A stretch of 64,000 nucleotides of DNA from Streptomyces rishiriensis (GTDB lineage: Bacteria; Actinomycetota; Actinomycetes; Streptomycetales; Streptomycetaceae): assembly GCF_003112535.1 (NCBI RefSeq), contig NZ_BEWA01000012.1, forward strand, positions 620,001-684,000, given 5' to 3'. The notes beneath the pieces are model-generated. The model was not told the DNA's origin and did not search any database. It was given only the letters and a program-made list of their open reading frames with translations. Below, in pieces: positions 51,539-60,656 of this stretch (the first letter of the stretch is position 1; every line of letters starts with the position of its first letter). A program made the translations under genes and the position numbers.

Positions 51539-53191
51539 CTACCGTGTCACGAACGTGTCGACCGCGACGTCGAAGTACTCCCGCGCCTCGCGCACCTTCC
51601 CGACCGGCGCCGACACCCACACGTCGTACTGCCGTCCGCCCTGCTGCCAGCACAGGTCGTAGGTGTGCCGGGGGCCCTCCGCCGCGCTGAAGCCGTCCCA
51701 GGTGAACTGCCAGAGGGCGGCGGGCCGTCCGCCGCGGGTCGTCTCGGTGACCTGGCCGTCGTGGTAGCCCGGGTTGGTGTCCGAGCCCTTGGCGGCCGCC
51801 CGCTCCATCACGGCGAGCGGGCCCTCCGGCGCCGCTTCGGACACCTTGACGCCGAGACGGAAGACCTGCCCGGGCGACATGAAGAACACCCGCTCGCCCT
51901 GCGGCACGCGCGTGAAGTCCTCCGGCACGGCGAGCGCGAACCCGGCCGGGTCGTCGGCCACGCGGTAGCCGGACGGGGCGGACGGCGTCCCGTTCACCGG
52001 GCGGGACGCGGCCGGCAGCGAGGCGGCGGACGTCCCGTGGACCGCCGTCGGAGTGGCGCTGGGACTCGCCGCGGGGCTCGGCGCGCCGCTGGTGCGCGGC
52101 CGGCCCGGAGTGGCGCTCGCCGACGCCCCCGGCGCCGGACTCGTGGGCGGGCGTTCCCGGTCGCCGTCCCCCTTCAGCAGCAGCGCCGCAGCCGACACGC
52201 CGGCCCCGGCCATGGCGGCGACCAGCAGCGCGGCCACCAGCACGCCGCGTGTCGAGCGCTCCCGGGCGGCGGCGGAGGCGTCCGGGAGGGGCACATCCGC
52301 CTGGGTCGGGGTGTAGCCGGACGACACCGGCGGCGGCGTGCGCCCGGTGTCCAGAAAGGCGCGCAGCAGCCGCTCCGCCTCCGCCGCGCCCAGCCGTCTC
52401 TCCGGATCGCGCTCCAGCAGCCCCCGCACGACGGGCAGCAGGGGGGCGGCCTGCGGGGGCGTGCGGATCTCGGCGAACACGACGGCGTGCAGGATGCCGC
52501 CCAACGAGTCGCGGCGGAACGGGGATTCGCCGCTCAGCGCCGTGCACAGCAGCGCGCCCAGCGACCACAGGTCGGACTCCGCGCCGGTGCGCGACCCGGA
52601 CATCCGCTCGGGTGCGGTGTACTCGGGCGAACCGACGAACGAGCCGGTCTCGGTGAGCGTGGTCGCGCCCGCGATCTGCGCGATCCCGAAGTCGGTGAGG
52701 ACGACGCGGTCGCTGTCGCGTTCCAGCAGGACGTTCGCGGGCTTGATGTCCCGGTGCAGGACCCCGGCCGTGTGCGCGGCGCGCAGCGCGCCGAGCAGGG
52801 CGACGGCGATCCGGGCCGCCTCTTTCGGCGCGAGCGGGCCCTCGGCGGCGATCCGGTCGGCGAGGGAGCCGCCGTCGATCAACTCCATGACGATGTACGG
52901 GCGTTCGCCGTCCTCGACGACGTCGTGCACGACGATGATGTGCGGATGGCTGAGCTGGGCGACCGCTCGAGCCTCGCGCAGGGTGCGGTCGCGGCGGCCG
53001 CGCGCCTCCTCCGCGGAGAGCGTGTCGTCCTGGATCAGCTCCTTCACGGCGACACGCCGTCCCAGCAGCTGGTCCGTGGCCCGCCACACGACCCCCATGC
53101 CGCCACGCCCGAGTCTCGCCTCGAGCCGGTAACGGCCCGCGATGACCCGTGCGGCGTCCCCGCCCCCCTCGGTCCCCATGGGGCCCATCAT
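51539..53191 (-). CDS. membrane Ser/Thr protein kinase
   Basis: About 550 residues; the start could be any of the ATGs at 53191, 53188 or 53179. The kinase motifs are intact: LGRGGMGVVW, RRVAVKELI, VLHRDIKPANVLL, LTDFGIAQIAG. A transmembrane helix (VLVAALLVAAMAGAGVSAAA) is followed by a Ser/Pro/Ala-rich stalk and a sensor domain (GYRVADDPAGFALAVPEDFT). The external domain resembles those of the neighbouring kinases, which suggests common origin by duplication. Confidence 0.92.
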   Translation of the reverse strand: MMGPMGTEGGGDAARVIAGRYRLEARLGRGGMGVVWRATDQLLGRRVAVKELIQDDTLSAEEARGRRDRTLREARAVAQLSHPHIIVVHDVVEDGERPYIVMELIDGGSLADRIAAEGPLAPKEAARIAVALLGALRAAHTAGVLHRDIKPANVLLERDSDRVVLTDFGIAQIAGATTLTETGSFVGSPEYTAPERMSGSRTGAESDLWSLGALLCTALSGESPFRRDSLGGILHAVVFAEIRTPPQAAPLLPVVRGLLERDPERRLGAAEAERLLRAFLDTGRTPPPVSSGYTPTQADVPLPDASAAARERSTRGVLVAALLVAAMAGAGVSAAALLLKGDGDRERPPTSPAPGASASATPGRPRTSGAPSPAASPSATPTAVHGTSAASLPAASRPVNGTPSAPSGYRVADDPAGFALAVPEDFTRVPQGERVFFMSPGQVFRLGVKVSEAAPEGPLAVMERAAAKGSDTNPGYHDGQVTETTRGGRPAALWQFTWDGFSAAEGPRHTYDLCWQQGGRQYDVWVSAPVGKVREAREYFDVAVDTFVTR

Positions 53192-53256
53192 GCCCCACCG
53201 GAGGCCGCGCCTCCGGGGCGCGGTCCGGCCAACTGCCGGGCCCCGCCCCGCGGACG

Positions 53257-55020
53257 CTACGAACCCGGCTCGCGCCAGCTCCGCAGTACGGACGTGAACT
53301 GCTTGGCCGTCGCCGCCCAGTCCTTCGCGGGCGAGGACATGTAGACGGCGTACTCGGAGCCGTCGCGGGCGACGTAGGTCTCCTCGATCGCGCGGCGCGG
53401 CCCGGGGAACTTCGTGTCCTTGGCCAGCGCGGTCCACGTGTACTCCCATTCGGAGCCGTCGCGGTCGCGGTAGAGGTTCTTCTCCAGGGTGACCCGTTCG
53501 TAGTCGACGAGCCGCTTGAGCTGCTGTTCCAGGTCGATCTGGTGGGCGTAGGGGTCGCTGAAGTCGGGGGACTTGTCCAGGGCGATGCGCACGAAGTGCT
53601 CGCCGCCGTCAGGGGTGTAGTCGATCTGCCGGAGATCGCCGTCGTCCTGGTACACCTCCCGCTGCCAGCCCTTGGGCAGGGCGAGCCCGAAGCCCAGCGG
53701 GTCGTCGATCTTCTCCCAGTCGTCGGGCGCCGTGCCCGGCCCGGCGGGGGAGCCGGTGGACGTCGGGCTCGGCGAGGGGGACGACGGCCCGGACCCGGTG
53801 GTCCGCCCCCGGCCCGGGTCCCACTTCTGCAGCACGATCGCCGTGCCCCCGCCGACCAGCGCGGCGACGACGACCACGAGCGCCGTCGTGCGCAGCCGTC
53901 GACGGCGGCGGGGCTGCCGGCCGTCCGCGGCGGACGCCGTGAAGGGCACGGGCGGCGTGTTCGGCCCCGACGGGCCCTGGCCGGGGTGCTCGGGGCCCAC
54001 GGCGGTCGGGTGGGTCGTCGGGTGGGTCAGGGGGTGACCGGACGTCGGCGTCCGGGGCGGCGACGGCACGTACGAGGTGGGGGGCGTGGCGTGGGACGTC
54101 GGGTGCGCCGCGGACGGGGACCCGACGTGATGGCCTCCCGTGGCCCGGTCCGGCCCGCCGAACTGCGTCGGCACATAGGCCTGCGCCGCGTCGGGGCGCC
54201 GTCCTTCGGAGGCCTCGGTCAGAAGCTGCTCGGCCTCGGCCGTGTCGGGGCGCGCCGCCGGGTCCTTGCGCAGCAGGGCGGTGATGACGGGGCCCAGCGG
54301 TCCGGCGTGGCGAGGGTCGGCGGCCTCCTCCTCGACGACGGCCTGCAGCGTGGTCAGCGGCGAAGTGCGGCGGAACGGCGACCGCCCCTCCACCGCCGTG
54401 TACAGCGTCGCGCCCAGCGCCCACAGGTCGGAGGACGGGCCGGGGTCGTGGCCGCGCACCCGCTCGGGGGCCAGGTAGTCGACGGAGCCGACGACCTCTC
54501 CGGTGCGCGTGATGGTCGTGTCGCCCTCGATCTGGGCGATGCCGAAGTCGGTGAGGAGGACGCGGCCGTCCTCGGAGAGGAGCACGTTGCCCGGCTTGAC
54601 GTCGCGGTGCAGCACGCCGGCTGAGTGCGCGGCCCGCAGGGCGCGCAGCACCCACAGGCCGATCCGCGCGGCCTCCGTGGGCTCGACGCGCCCGTCCTCC
54701 TTGACGGCGTCGGCCAGCGAGCGGCCCTCGACCAGCTCCATCACGATCCACGGACGGCCGTCGTGTTCGAGCACGTCATGAACGGTGACCACGGCGGAGT
54801 GGTTGATCCGCGCGGCCGCCCGGGCCTCCGCCCGGGTCCGCGCCAGCAGGACCGCCCGGTCGCCCTCCGCGACGTACAGAGCGGCCGTCAGCTCCTTGAT
54901 GGCGACCGCCCGGTGCAGCAGCTCGTCGTGGGCACGCCACACGCGGCCCATGCCGCCGCTCCCTATGGCGTCGGCGAGCCGGTAGCGCCCCGCGAGGAGC
55001 TGGCCCTGCATCTGATTCAC
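53257..55020 (-). CDS. membrane Ser/Thr protein kinase
   Basis: 587 residues from a GTG (an ATG at 55011 is also possible). Motifs: IGSGGMGRVW, RAVAIKELT, VLHRDVKPGNVLL, LTDFGIAQIEG, DYLAPERVRG. The juxtamembrane region is His/Pro/Ser/Thr-rich (HPTSHATPPTSY). A helix (TTALVVVVAALVGGGTAIVL) leads to a sensor domain (KIDDPLGFGLALPKGWQREV). It should phosphorylate cytoplasmic targets in response to an envelope signal. Confidence 0.92.
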   Translation of the reverse strand: MNQMQGQLLAGRYRLADAIGSGGMGRVWRAHDELLHRAVAIKELTAALYVAEGDRAVLLARTRAEARAAARINHSAVVTVHDVLEHDGRPWIVMELVEGRSLADAVKEDGRVEPTEAARIGLWVLRALRAAHSAGVLHRDVKPGNVLLSEDGRVLLTDFGIAQIEGDTTITRTGEVVGSVDYLAPERVRGHDPGPSSDLWALGATLYTAVEGRSPFRRTSPLTTLQAVVEEEAADPRHAGPLGPVITALLRKDPAARPDTAEAEQLLTEASEGRRPDAAQAYVPTQFGGPDRATGGHHVGSPSAAHPTSHATPPTSYVPSPPRTPTSGHPLTHPTTHPTAVGPEHPGQGPSGPNTPPVPFTASAADGRQPRRRRRLRTTALVVVVAALVGGGTAIVLQKWDPGRGRTTGSGPSSPSPSPTSTGSPAGPGTAPDDWEKIDDPLGFGLALPKGWQREVYQDDGDLRQIDYTPDGGEHFVRIALDKSPDFSDPYAHQIDLEQQLKRLVDYERVTLEKNLYRDRDGSEWEYTWTALAKDTKFPGPRRAIEETYVARDGSEYAVYMSSPAKDWAATAKQFTSVLRSWREPGS

Positions 55021-55169
55021 GTTGCCCCGCAATGCTCTTGACAGGGCCAGCGTAAAGACCGGGCCGCCCGCGCGGAACCAGGGGGGTGCCACGGAGACAG
55101 CACTGTGACGGTTGTCGCTTCCCGCCCCGCGAGGCAACCCCGAAGCGAACGCCAGGGTCCGGGCACTCG

Positions 55170-57887
55170 TCAGCCGGTGTACTGGTAGGTGGCCGACGCC
55201 TGATCGAACAGCCGGGAAACCTCGTCCCGTTCGGCCTCCGGCCCCCGCACCTGAACGATGTGGTACCGCCCGGCGATGAGGATGGCCAGGTTGCGGACGT
55301 ACAGCTCGCGCCCGCCCGCGCCGGTCCAGGTGAACTGGCCCTCGGCCATGGTCCGGGTTCCCACGGTCGTCGTGCGCAGCCCGGAGGCCGTCGCCCAGCT
55401 GGAATCCCGGTAGGGCTGGAGCTCGCTCTCCTTCTCCCGCTGGTAGACCATCGGGTCACTGCCGCCGGACGACGTGCTGTCGCGTCCCGGGACGACGATC
55501 AGCTCGAAGTTCCCGTGCGAGTAGACGACCTGGCCGCGTCCGTTCTTCGGCGCGCGACCCCAGCCGTCGGCCACGGCGACCTGGAAGCCGGCGTCGTCCT
55601 TGCGCAGGGTGAACCCGTCGGCGACGCCCCCGCCGGACCCGCCGGTCTGCGTCTGGGTGGCCTGCGCCGACGAGGAGGCGGAGGCGCCCGGCGAGGTCTG
55701 GTCGGGACGTGGTTCGCTGCTCGCGTCGGGCGCCTGGCCGGACGTCGCACCGGCGGCCCCCGTGCGCCGGGGGTCCGCGCCGGCCGCGCCGTTCTCGCCG
55801 GCCTTGGGCATGAACAGCACGGCGTACGCGACGGCCGCGGCCAGCACCAGCAGGATCAGCACGAGCAGCGTCCGGCCCAGACTGCGGGGCGAGCCCTCCG
55901 TCTCCCGGCCCCGCTTGTGCCGTCCGTGCGTCGCGGGCAGCCCGGCGCGCCGCCGGCGCACCAGCTCGCCCTTGCGCCGCACGATGGGCAGCCGTCGGGG
56001 GTCCACGGGCGGCGCGGCGACGACATGCGCCCCCGCCTCCGGCTCCGGCGCGGACCGCACCAGCGAGCGCAGCCAGCCCCGCAGCTCCTCGAAGCCGAGG
56101 CGCTCGGTGGGGTCCTGGCGCAGCAGCGACTCCACGACCGGCCTGAGCGGCCCGCACTCCTCGGCGAAGGCGGGCGGTTCGGCGCACACCATCTGCACCA
56201 GCTCGGCCGTCGACTCCTCCGGGTACGGCGCATGCCCCTGCACGGCCCGGAAGAGCAGCGCGCCCAGCGCCCACAGGTCGGTGGCGGGACCGATCGGGGC
56301 GGCCAGCTGCCAGTTCTCGTGCACCGGACCGGCCTGCTCCGGCGCCCATCGCTCGGTGACCGGTCCGACGACGGCCATCCTCGCCTGCCTCGCCCGCTCG
56401 GCGGCGAGCGCGGTGCCGGGTCCGCGCCGGGGGCCTGAGCCGGACGCCCCGGCCGCGAGCTCGTCCCAACGGACCCCCGCCCGCTCCTCGCCCGCCCCCG
56501 TCCGGCCTCTGCCTTGGCCTGGGACATGGCCTGAGTTCTGGCCTTGGACTTGGCCTGCGTTCTGGCCTTGGCCCGGGTGCCGGTCTTGCATATGGTCCGG
56601 GTGCCGGCCTTGGCCGCGTCCCGGTCCCTGGCCGGGCACGGGGACCGGCGTGCCGGGGACGGGCGTGAGCGAGGCGTGCGACGTCGGGGCCGCGCCCTGC
56701 TGGGGAAAACCTGGGGCGTAGGGGGCGTGCGGTGCGGGGGCGTGCGGTGTGGGACCGGGCGCGCCCTGGACCCCGTAGGGGTCGGCGATCCGGCCGGTCG
56801 GGGTGCCTCCCGCGGCTCCTTGTCCGCCGTCGGCCGGGGTGCGGGCGCCGGGCAGCGCCGCGCGTCCGTTCTGCTCCGCTTCCTGGGCCTCCTGCACCCG
56901 CGCCGCCGCCCGGGCCCCGGCGCGGTACGCGGCGATCGCGCCGGCCCGCGCGGCACGGATGTCCCCGCCCGTCTCCGTGGGCTCCCTGCGCACCACGGCC
57001 CCGGACGCCCCGCCGCCGGTGGACGGCTCACCCGCCGCCACCGGGAACGCGCCCGTGGCCCGCGCCTCTATCGCAGCCCGCCGGGCAGCCTCGGGATCCA
57101 CCGCCCCGGCATCGAGCCCACCGACGCCGGACCCGCCCGGTCCGCCCTGCTGCGGTCGGGGTGCGGAAACCCCGGGCCCCACACCCCCGCCGGGGCCGCC
57201 GGTCCCACCGGCTCCCCCGCCGACGACGCTCCCGCCGGGCTCGGGCGCCGGGTCCGCGGGCGGCACCGGGTCGTACCCGCACAGCGCCTCTTCCGCCGCG
57301 CCGACCGCGAGGCCGGTCAGCATGACCCGCCCGTCGTCGCAGACGAGGACCGTGCGGGCGGTGATGTTGCGGTGCACCCAGCCATGGGCGTGCAGCACCC
57401 GCAGCGCCATGAGCACGTCGGCGGCGACCTCTGCGGCCCGGTAGGGCGTCAGCGGCTTCTCGGCGAGCAGCGCCGACAGCGGCCGCGCGGCCACCAGTTC
57501 ACTCACTATCCACAGCGAGCCGCCCTCGGCGAAGACGTCGAAGACCTGGTCGAGCCGCGGATGGTCGGGGATGCTCGCCGTCGCCTGAGCCGCCTCCATC
57601 GCCCGCCGCACGACGGGGTCGGTGGGCCGTCTGGTCCCCGCGCCGCTGCCCGCGCCCCGGCCGGCGGGCCGCCGTGCCCCGCGCTCGCGTGCCGTGAACC
57701 CCTCGGGCAGGCCCTCCGCGTCGAGCACCTCGGCCTCGACGACCTCCGGCAACGGCACCTGGCGGACCAGGACTTCCTGCCCGCTGTAGGTGTCGAAGGC
57801 GCGGGACTCGGTCAGTTCGTACTCGTCCGAGGGCGGCAACGGCAGGCGGTAGCGGTCGACGAGTACCCGACCCGCATAGTCGTCCAC
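55170..57887 (-). CDS. pseudokinase with long activation-segment insert and membrane sensor
   Basis: 905 residues from a GTG with GGGGGAGG 4-5 nt upstream. Kinase-like N-lobe (RVLVDRYRLPLPPSDEYELT) without a Gly-rich loop. The catalytic lysine region reads EVLVRQVPL (no Lys), HRD reads HRN (WVHRNITARTVLV), and DFG reads TGL (VMLTGLAVG). About 300 residues of Gly/Pro/Gln-rich sequence follow before the C-lobe resumes at ATDLWALGALLFRAVQG. A transmembrane helix (TLLVLILLVLAAAVAYAVLF, about 680-700) and an external domain of the array's type follow. It is probably a binding scaffold for the active kinases beside it. Confidence 0.9.
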   Translation of the reverse strand: MDDYAGRVLVDRYRLPLPPSDEYELTESRAFDTYSGQEVLVRQVPLPEVVEAEVLDAEGLPEGFTARERGARRPAGRGAGSGAGTRRPTDPVVRRAMEAAQATASIPDHPRLDQVFDVFAEGGSLWIVSELVAARPLSALLAEKPLTPYRAAEVAADVLMALRVLHAHGWVHRNITARTVLVCDDGRVMLTGLAVGAAEEALCGYDPVPPADPAPEPGGSVVGGGAGGTGGPGGGVGPGVSAPRPQQGGPGGSGVGGLDAGAVDPEAARRAAIEARATGAFPVAAGEPSTGGGASGAVVRREPTETGGDIRAARAGAIAAYRAGARAAARVQEAQEAEQNGRAALPGARTPADGGQGAAGGTPTGRIADPYGVQGAPGPTPHAPAPHAPYAPGFPQQGAAPTSHASLTPVPGTPVPVPGQGPGRGQGRHPDHMQDRHPGQGQNAGQVQGQNSGHVPGQGRGRTGAGEERAGVRWDELAAGASGSGPRRGPGTALAAERARQARMAVVGPVTERWAPEQAGPVHENWQLAAPIGPATDLWALGALLFRAVQGHAPYPEESTAELVQMVCAEPPAFAEECGPLRPVVESLLRQDPTERLGFEELRGWLRSLVRSAPEPEAGAHVVAAPPVDPRRLPIVRRKGELVRRRRAGLPATHGRHKRGRETEGSPRSLGRTLLVLILLVLAAAVAYAVLFMPKAGENGAAGADPRRTGAAGATSGQAPDASSEPRPDQTSPGASASSSAQATQTQTGGSGGGVADGFTLRKDDAGFQVAVADGWGRAPKNGRGQVVYSHGNFELIVVPGRDSTSSGGSDPMVYQREKESELQPYRDSSWATASGLRTTTVGTRTMAEGQFTWTGAGGRELYVRNLAILIAGRYHIVQVRGPEAERDEVSRLFDQASATYQYTG

Positions 57888-58062
57888 GTTGCCTCCCCCG
57901 GCCGCCCGGTCGGTCAATTCCGTTCGTCCTGCGTGCCGTTACAGCCGAATCCGGCCTGTTAGCTGGATGCGTACGGTCCGCAAGCCTTCACGATACGTGC
58001 CGGAGGCAACCCGCAAAGAGGGGATGCAGGATCTCACCCCGAACCCGGCCGCCCGGCGTCGG

Positions 58063-60192
58063 CTACTTCTTCGGCGTGAAGGTCTCCGAGAGCGTCTTCC
58101 ACGTGGTCTCCCGCAGAACGGTGTCCCAGGCGGCGGACTTCGCGGTGTACATCAACGCGTACCCGAGCCCGTCGTTCACGACGAACCCGCGGTCGACGGT
58201 GCGGTACGCCGTTCCGCCCTCCGTGTAGGTGAACTCCCAGTCCGCCGTGTTCCAGCCGCGGTAGTTCACCTGCGCTATTCGGATCTTGCGGTACTGCGAG
58301 CGGAGCATGTAGCGCTCCTGGTTCTTCCAGTCGGCGACGGGGTCGCCCTTGGGCGTGTTCGTCCAGGCGATGAGCAGCTTCTGCCCGTCGGGGCCGGTGA
58401 AACGGTCGCCCGCGTCGGACGAGGTCTTGAACTTCCACCCCGCGGGCAGCCCGATCGAGTAGCCCTGAGCGCCCGTGTGCGTCGCCGCCGGCTTGCCGTC
58501 ACCGTCGCCGGTGACGCCGGCCCCGGCGCCTCCGGCCACCGAGGCGCCACCTGAGGAGGAACCGGACGGGTCGGCGGACTGCGACCCCGTGCGGGTCCCG
58601 CCGCTCTCGTCCTCCTTGGTGCCGGCGCTCGGGCTTCCGCCGGCGACCGTCCCACCGCCGCCCTTGGCTCCGCCCGCCGTGTCGTCGTCACCGCCGAGCG
58701 TGAGGGCCAGCACGGTGCCGAGCACCGCGAGCAGCACCACCGCGGCGATGATCACCAGCGTCCGCCTGGGCACCACGTCGGTCAGCGGCGCCCTGGGCAC
58801 GGGGCGCGGCGGCAGGTCCGGAGGCGTCATGACGGGCCACCCCGAACTCCGCCCTGCGCCCCCGCCCTGCGCTCCCGCACCGGAACCCACAGCGGAACCC
58901 GCACCGGACCGCGAGGCGGAGACCGTGCTCGCCCCGTTCCCGGAGCGGGCCGCCGGCACGGACGCGGACGACGCCGCGGATCCCGCCTGCGCTCCGGACG
59001 CCGGCCCGGTCGTCGGCCCGGCCGTCGGCGCCGAGGCCGCCCTGGGCGGGGCGGCGGCCGAAGCGGCGGCCCCGGAATCCCGGACCGCGCCTGCCCGCTG
59101 GGCCTCGCCCGCGCTCACCGGACCGGAAGCGCCGGCCCCGCCGGTCGGCTTGGCGCGGGAGGCGGCCGCCGAGGTGGCCGCGCCCGCCGCGACGGCGGCC
59201 TTGCGCACGGACCGGAACGCCCCGCGCAGCTTCTCGCCCGCCTCGGCGCCCGCCGAACTCCCCTTGCCCGCCGGCTCATCGGGCTGCGGGGGCAGCGGCA
59301 CGACCTTCGTCGCGTCTGCCGGCTCGGCGTGCCCGGGATCGGGCGCGTGGAGCACGGCGTTGAGCATCGCCCGCGCACCGGCGTCGTCGAGCCTGCGCGC
59401 GGGATCCTTGGTGAGCAGGCCGTAGATGACGTCCCTCAGCGGGCCCGCGTTCTTCGGCTCCTCCAACTGCTCGGTCATCACCGCGGTGAGCGTGGCGATC
59501 GCGGAGCCCTTGTCGTACGGCGGTGAACCCTCGACCGACGCGTACAGCAGACCGCCGAGCGACCACAGGTCGGCCGCCGGTCCCGGCTTGTGCCCGCGGG
59601 CTCGCTCCGGGGAGATGTACGAGGGCGCCCCGACGAGCATGCCGGTGGAGGTGATCGACGGGTCCCCCTCCACCTGGGCGATGCCGAAGTCGGTGAGCAC
59701 CACCCGGCCGTCCTCGGCGATCAGCACGTTCGACGGCTTCACGTCCCGGTGCAGGATGCCCTCACGGTGTGCCGACCGCAGCACGTCGAGGATCGCCAGG
59801 CCGACCTCCGCCGCCCGCTTCGGCTTCAGCACGCCGTCCTCGCGGATGACCTCGGCGAGCGACTTGCCCTCGACGAGCTCCATCACGATCCACGGCCGGT
59901 CGTCCTCCTCGACCACGTCGAAGACCGTCACCGCGCTGTTGTTGCGGATCCGCGCGATGGCCTTGGCCTCGCGCAACGTCCGCGTGATCAGCCGGCGCTT
60001 CTCGTCCTCGTCGATGTTCCCCGGGAACCGCAGCTCCTTGACGGCGACCGTGCGTCCGAGGGTCTCGTCCTCGGCGCGCCACACCGTCCCCATGCCGCCG
60101 CGGCCGAGTACGTCTCCCAGCCGGTACCGCCCGGCGAGGAGACGTGCGCTCTTGTCCTGACGGGGTGTTCCCGCCCGCTCCGCCTCCGACAT
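58063..60192 (-). CDS. membrane Ser/Thr protein kinase
   Basis: 709 residues from the ATG at 60192 (an ATG at 60204 is an alternative). Motifs: LGRGGMGTVW, RTVAVKELR, ILHRDVKPSNVLI, LTDFGIAQVEG, SYISPERARG. A long Ala/Ser/Gly-rich cytoplasmic stretch (residues 305-480), a helix (TLVIIAAVVLLAVLGTVLAL), and an external sensor (GYSIGLPAGWKFKTSSDAGD) follow. First gene of the six-gene array in transcription order; glpD lies upstream on the same strand. Confidence 0.92.
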   Translation of the reverse strand: MSEAERAGTPRQDKSARLLAGRYRLGDVLGRGGMGTVWRAEDETLGRTVAVKELRFPGNIDEDEKRRLITRTLREAKAIARIRNNSAVTVFDVVEEDDRPWIVMELVEGKSLAEVIREDGVLKPKRAAEVGLAILDVLRSAHREGILHRDVKPSNVLIAEDGRVVLTDFGIAQVEGDPSITSTGMLVGAPSYISPERARGHKPGPAADLWSLGGLLYASVEGSPPYDKGSAIATLTAVMTEQLEEPKNAGPLRDVIYGLLTKDPARRLDDAGARAMLNAVLHAPDPGHAEPADATKVVPLPPQPDEPAGKGSSAGAEAGEKLRGAFRSVRKAAVAAGAATSAAASRAKPTGGAGASGPVSAGEAQRAGAVRDSGAAASAAAPPRAASAPTAGPTTGPASGAQAGSAASSASVPAARSGNGASTVSASRSGAGSAVGSGAGAQGGGAGRSSGWPVMTPPDLPPRPVPRAPLTDVVPRRTLVIIAAVVLLAVLGTVLALTLGGDDDTAGGAKGGGGTVAGGSPSAGTKEDESGGTRTGSQSADPSGSSSGGASVAGGAGAGVTGDGDGKPAATHTGAQGYSIGLPAGWKFKTSSDAGDRFTGPDGQKLLIAWTNTPKGDPVADWKNQERYMLRSQYRKIRIAQVNYRGWNTADWEFTYTEGGTAYRTVDRGFVVNDGLGYALMYTAKSAAWDTVLRETTWKTLSETFTPKK

Positions 60193-60656
60193 GCGTCCCC
60201 TCATGCAACCCGCCCTGACAGAGCCTCCATTGTCCCTCACCCGACAAGTGCCCGACGCCCAGGGTGCCCCTCATCGCCTCCCGGCCGCACCCCGCAGGTG
60301 ACGCATTCCGGCCAGAAGGTGCACCACGCTCCACCCGAAGGACGTGACGAGGAAGGAGAATCCGTGACGCCGTGCGCTGCCGTGCCGGGCGCCCGGGTGT
60401 CCTCACGATCCGGGCGGGCCCGACGGCGATCGCAGCACCCGGCCTCGAACCGGCCCTGCCCGCCGCCGAGTTCTGTCCTCGCACCCCGTACAACGCACCG
60501 GCCTCGAACGGATATCCCGACCCGCTACACCCGTTCGAGTGAAACGCTCCGGGGGAAATCCGAAGACAGTCCGAGACCGGATCCGAGGACGGTCCGAGAC
60601 CGGAACGCCATGGAGACCGGAGGACAGCCGAGGGGCGGCCCGGCGGCGGGAAAGGG
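60193..60656. other. intergenic region between glpD and the kinase array
   Basis: Contains a good ribosome site (GAAGGAGAATCC) before a GTG at 60364, but the frame is Arg/Pro/Ser-rich and runs into the glpD antisense, so I do not call it. Direct repeats of GGTCCGAGACCGGA-like units sit at about 60570-60605. Confidence 0.4.

Noticed and set aside
48771..60240. Long plus-strand frames opposite the kinases
   Set aside because: They have no domains and follow the GC-skewed codon pattern of the minus-strand kinase genes.
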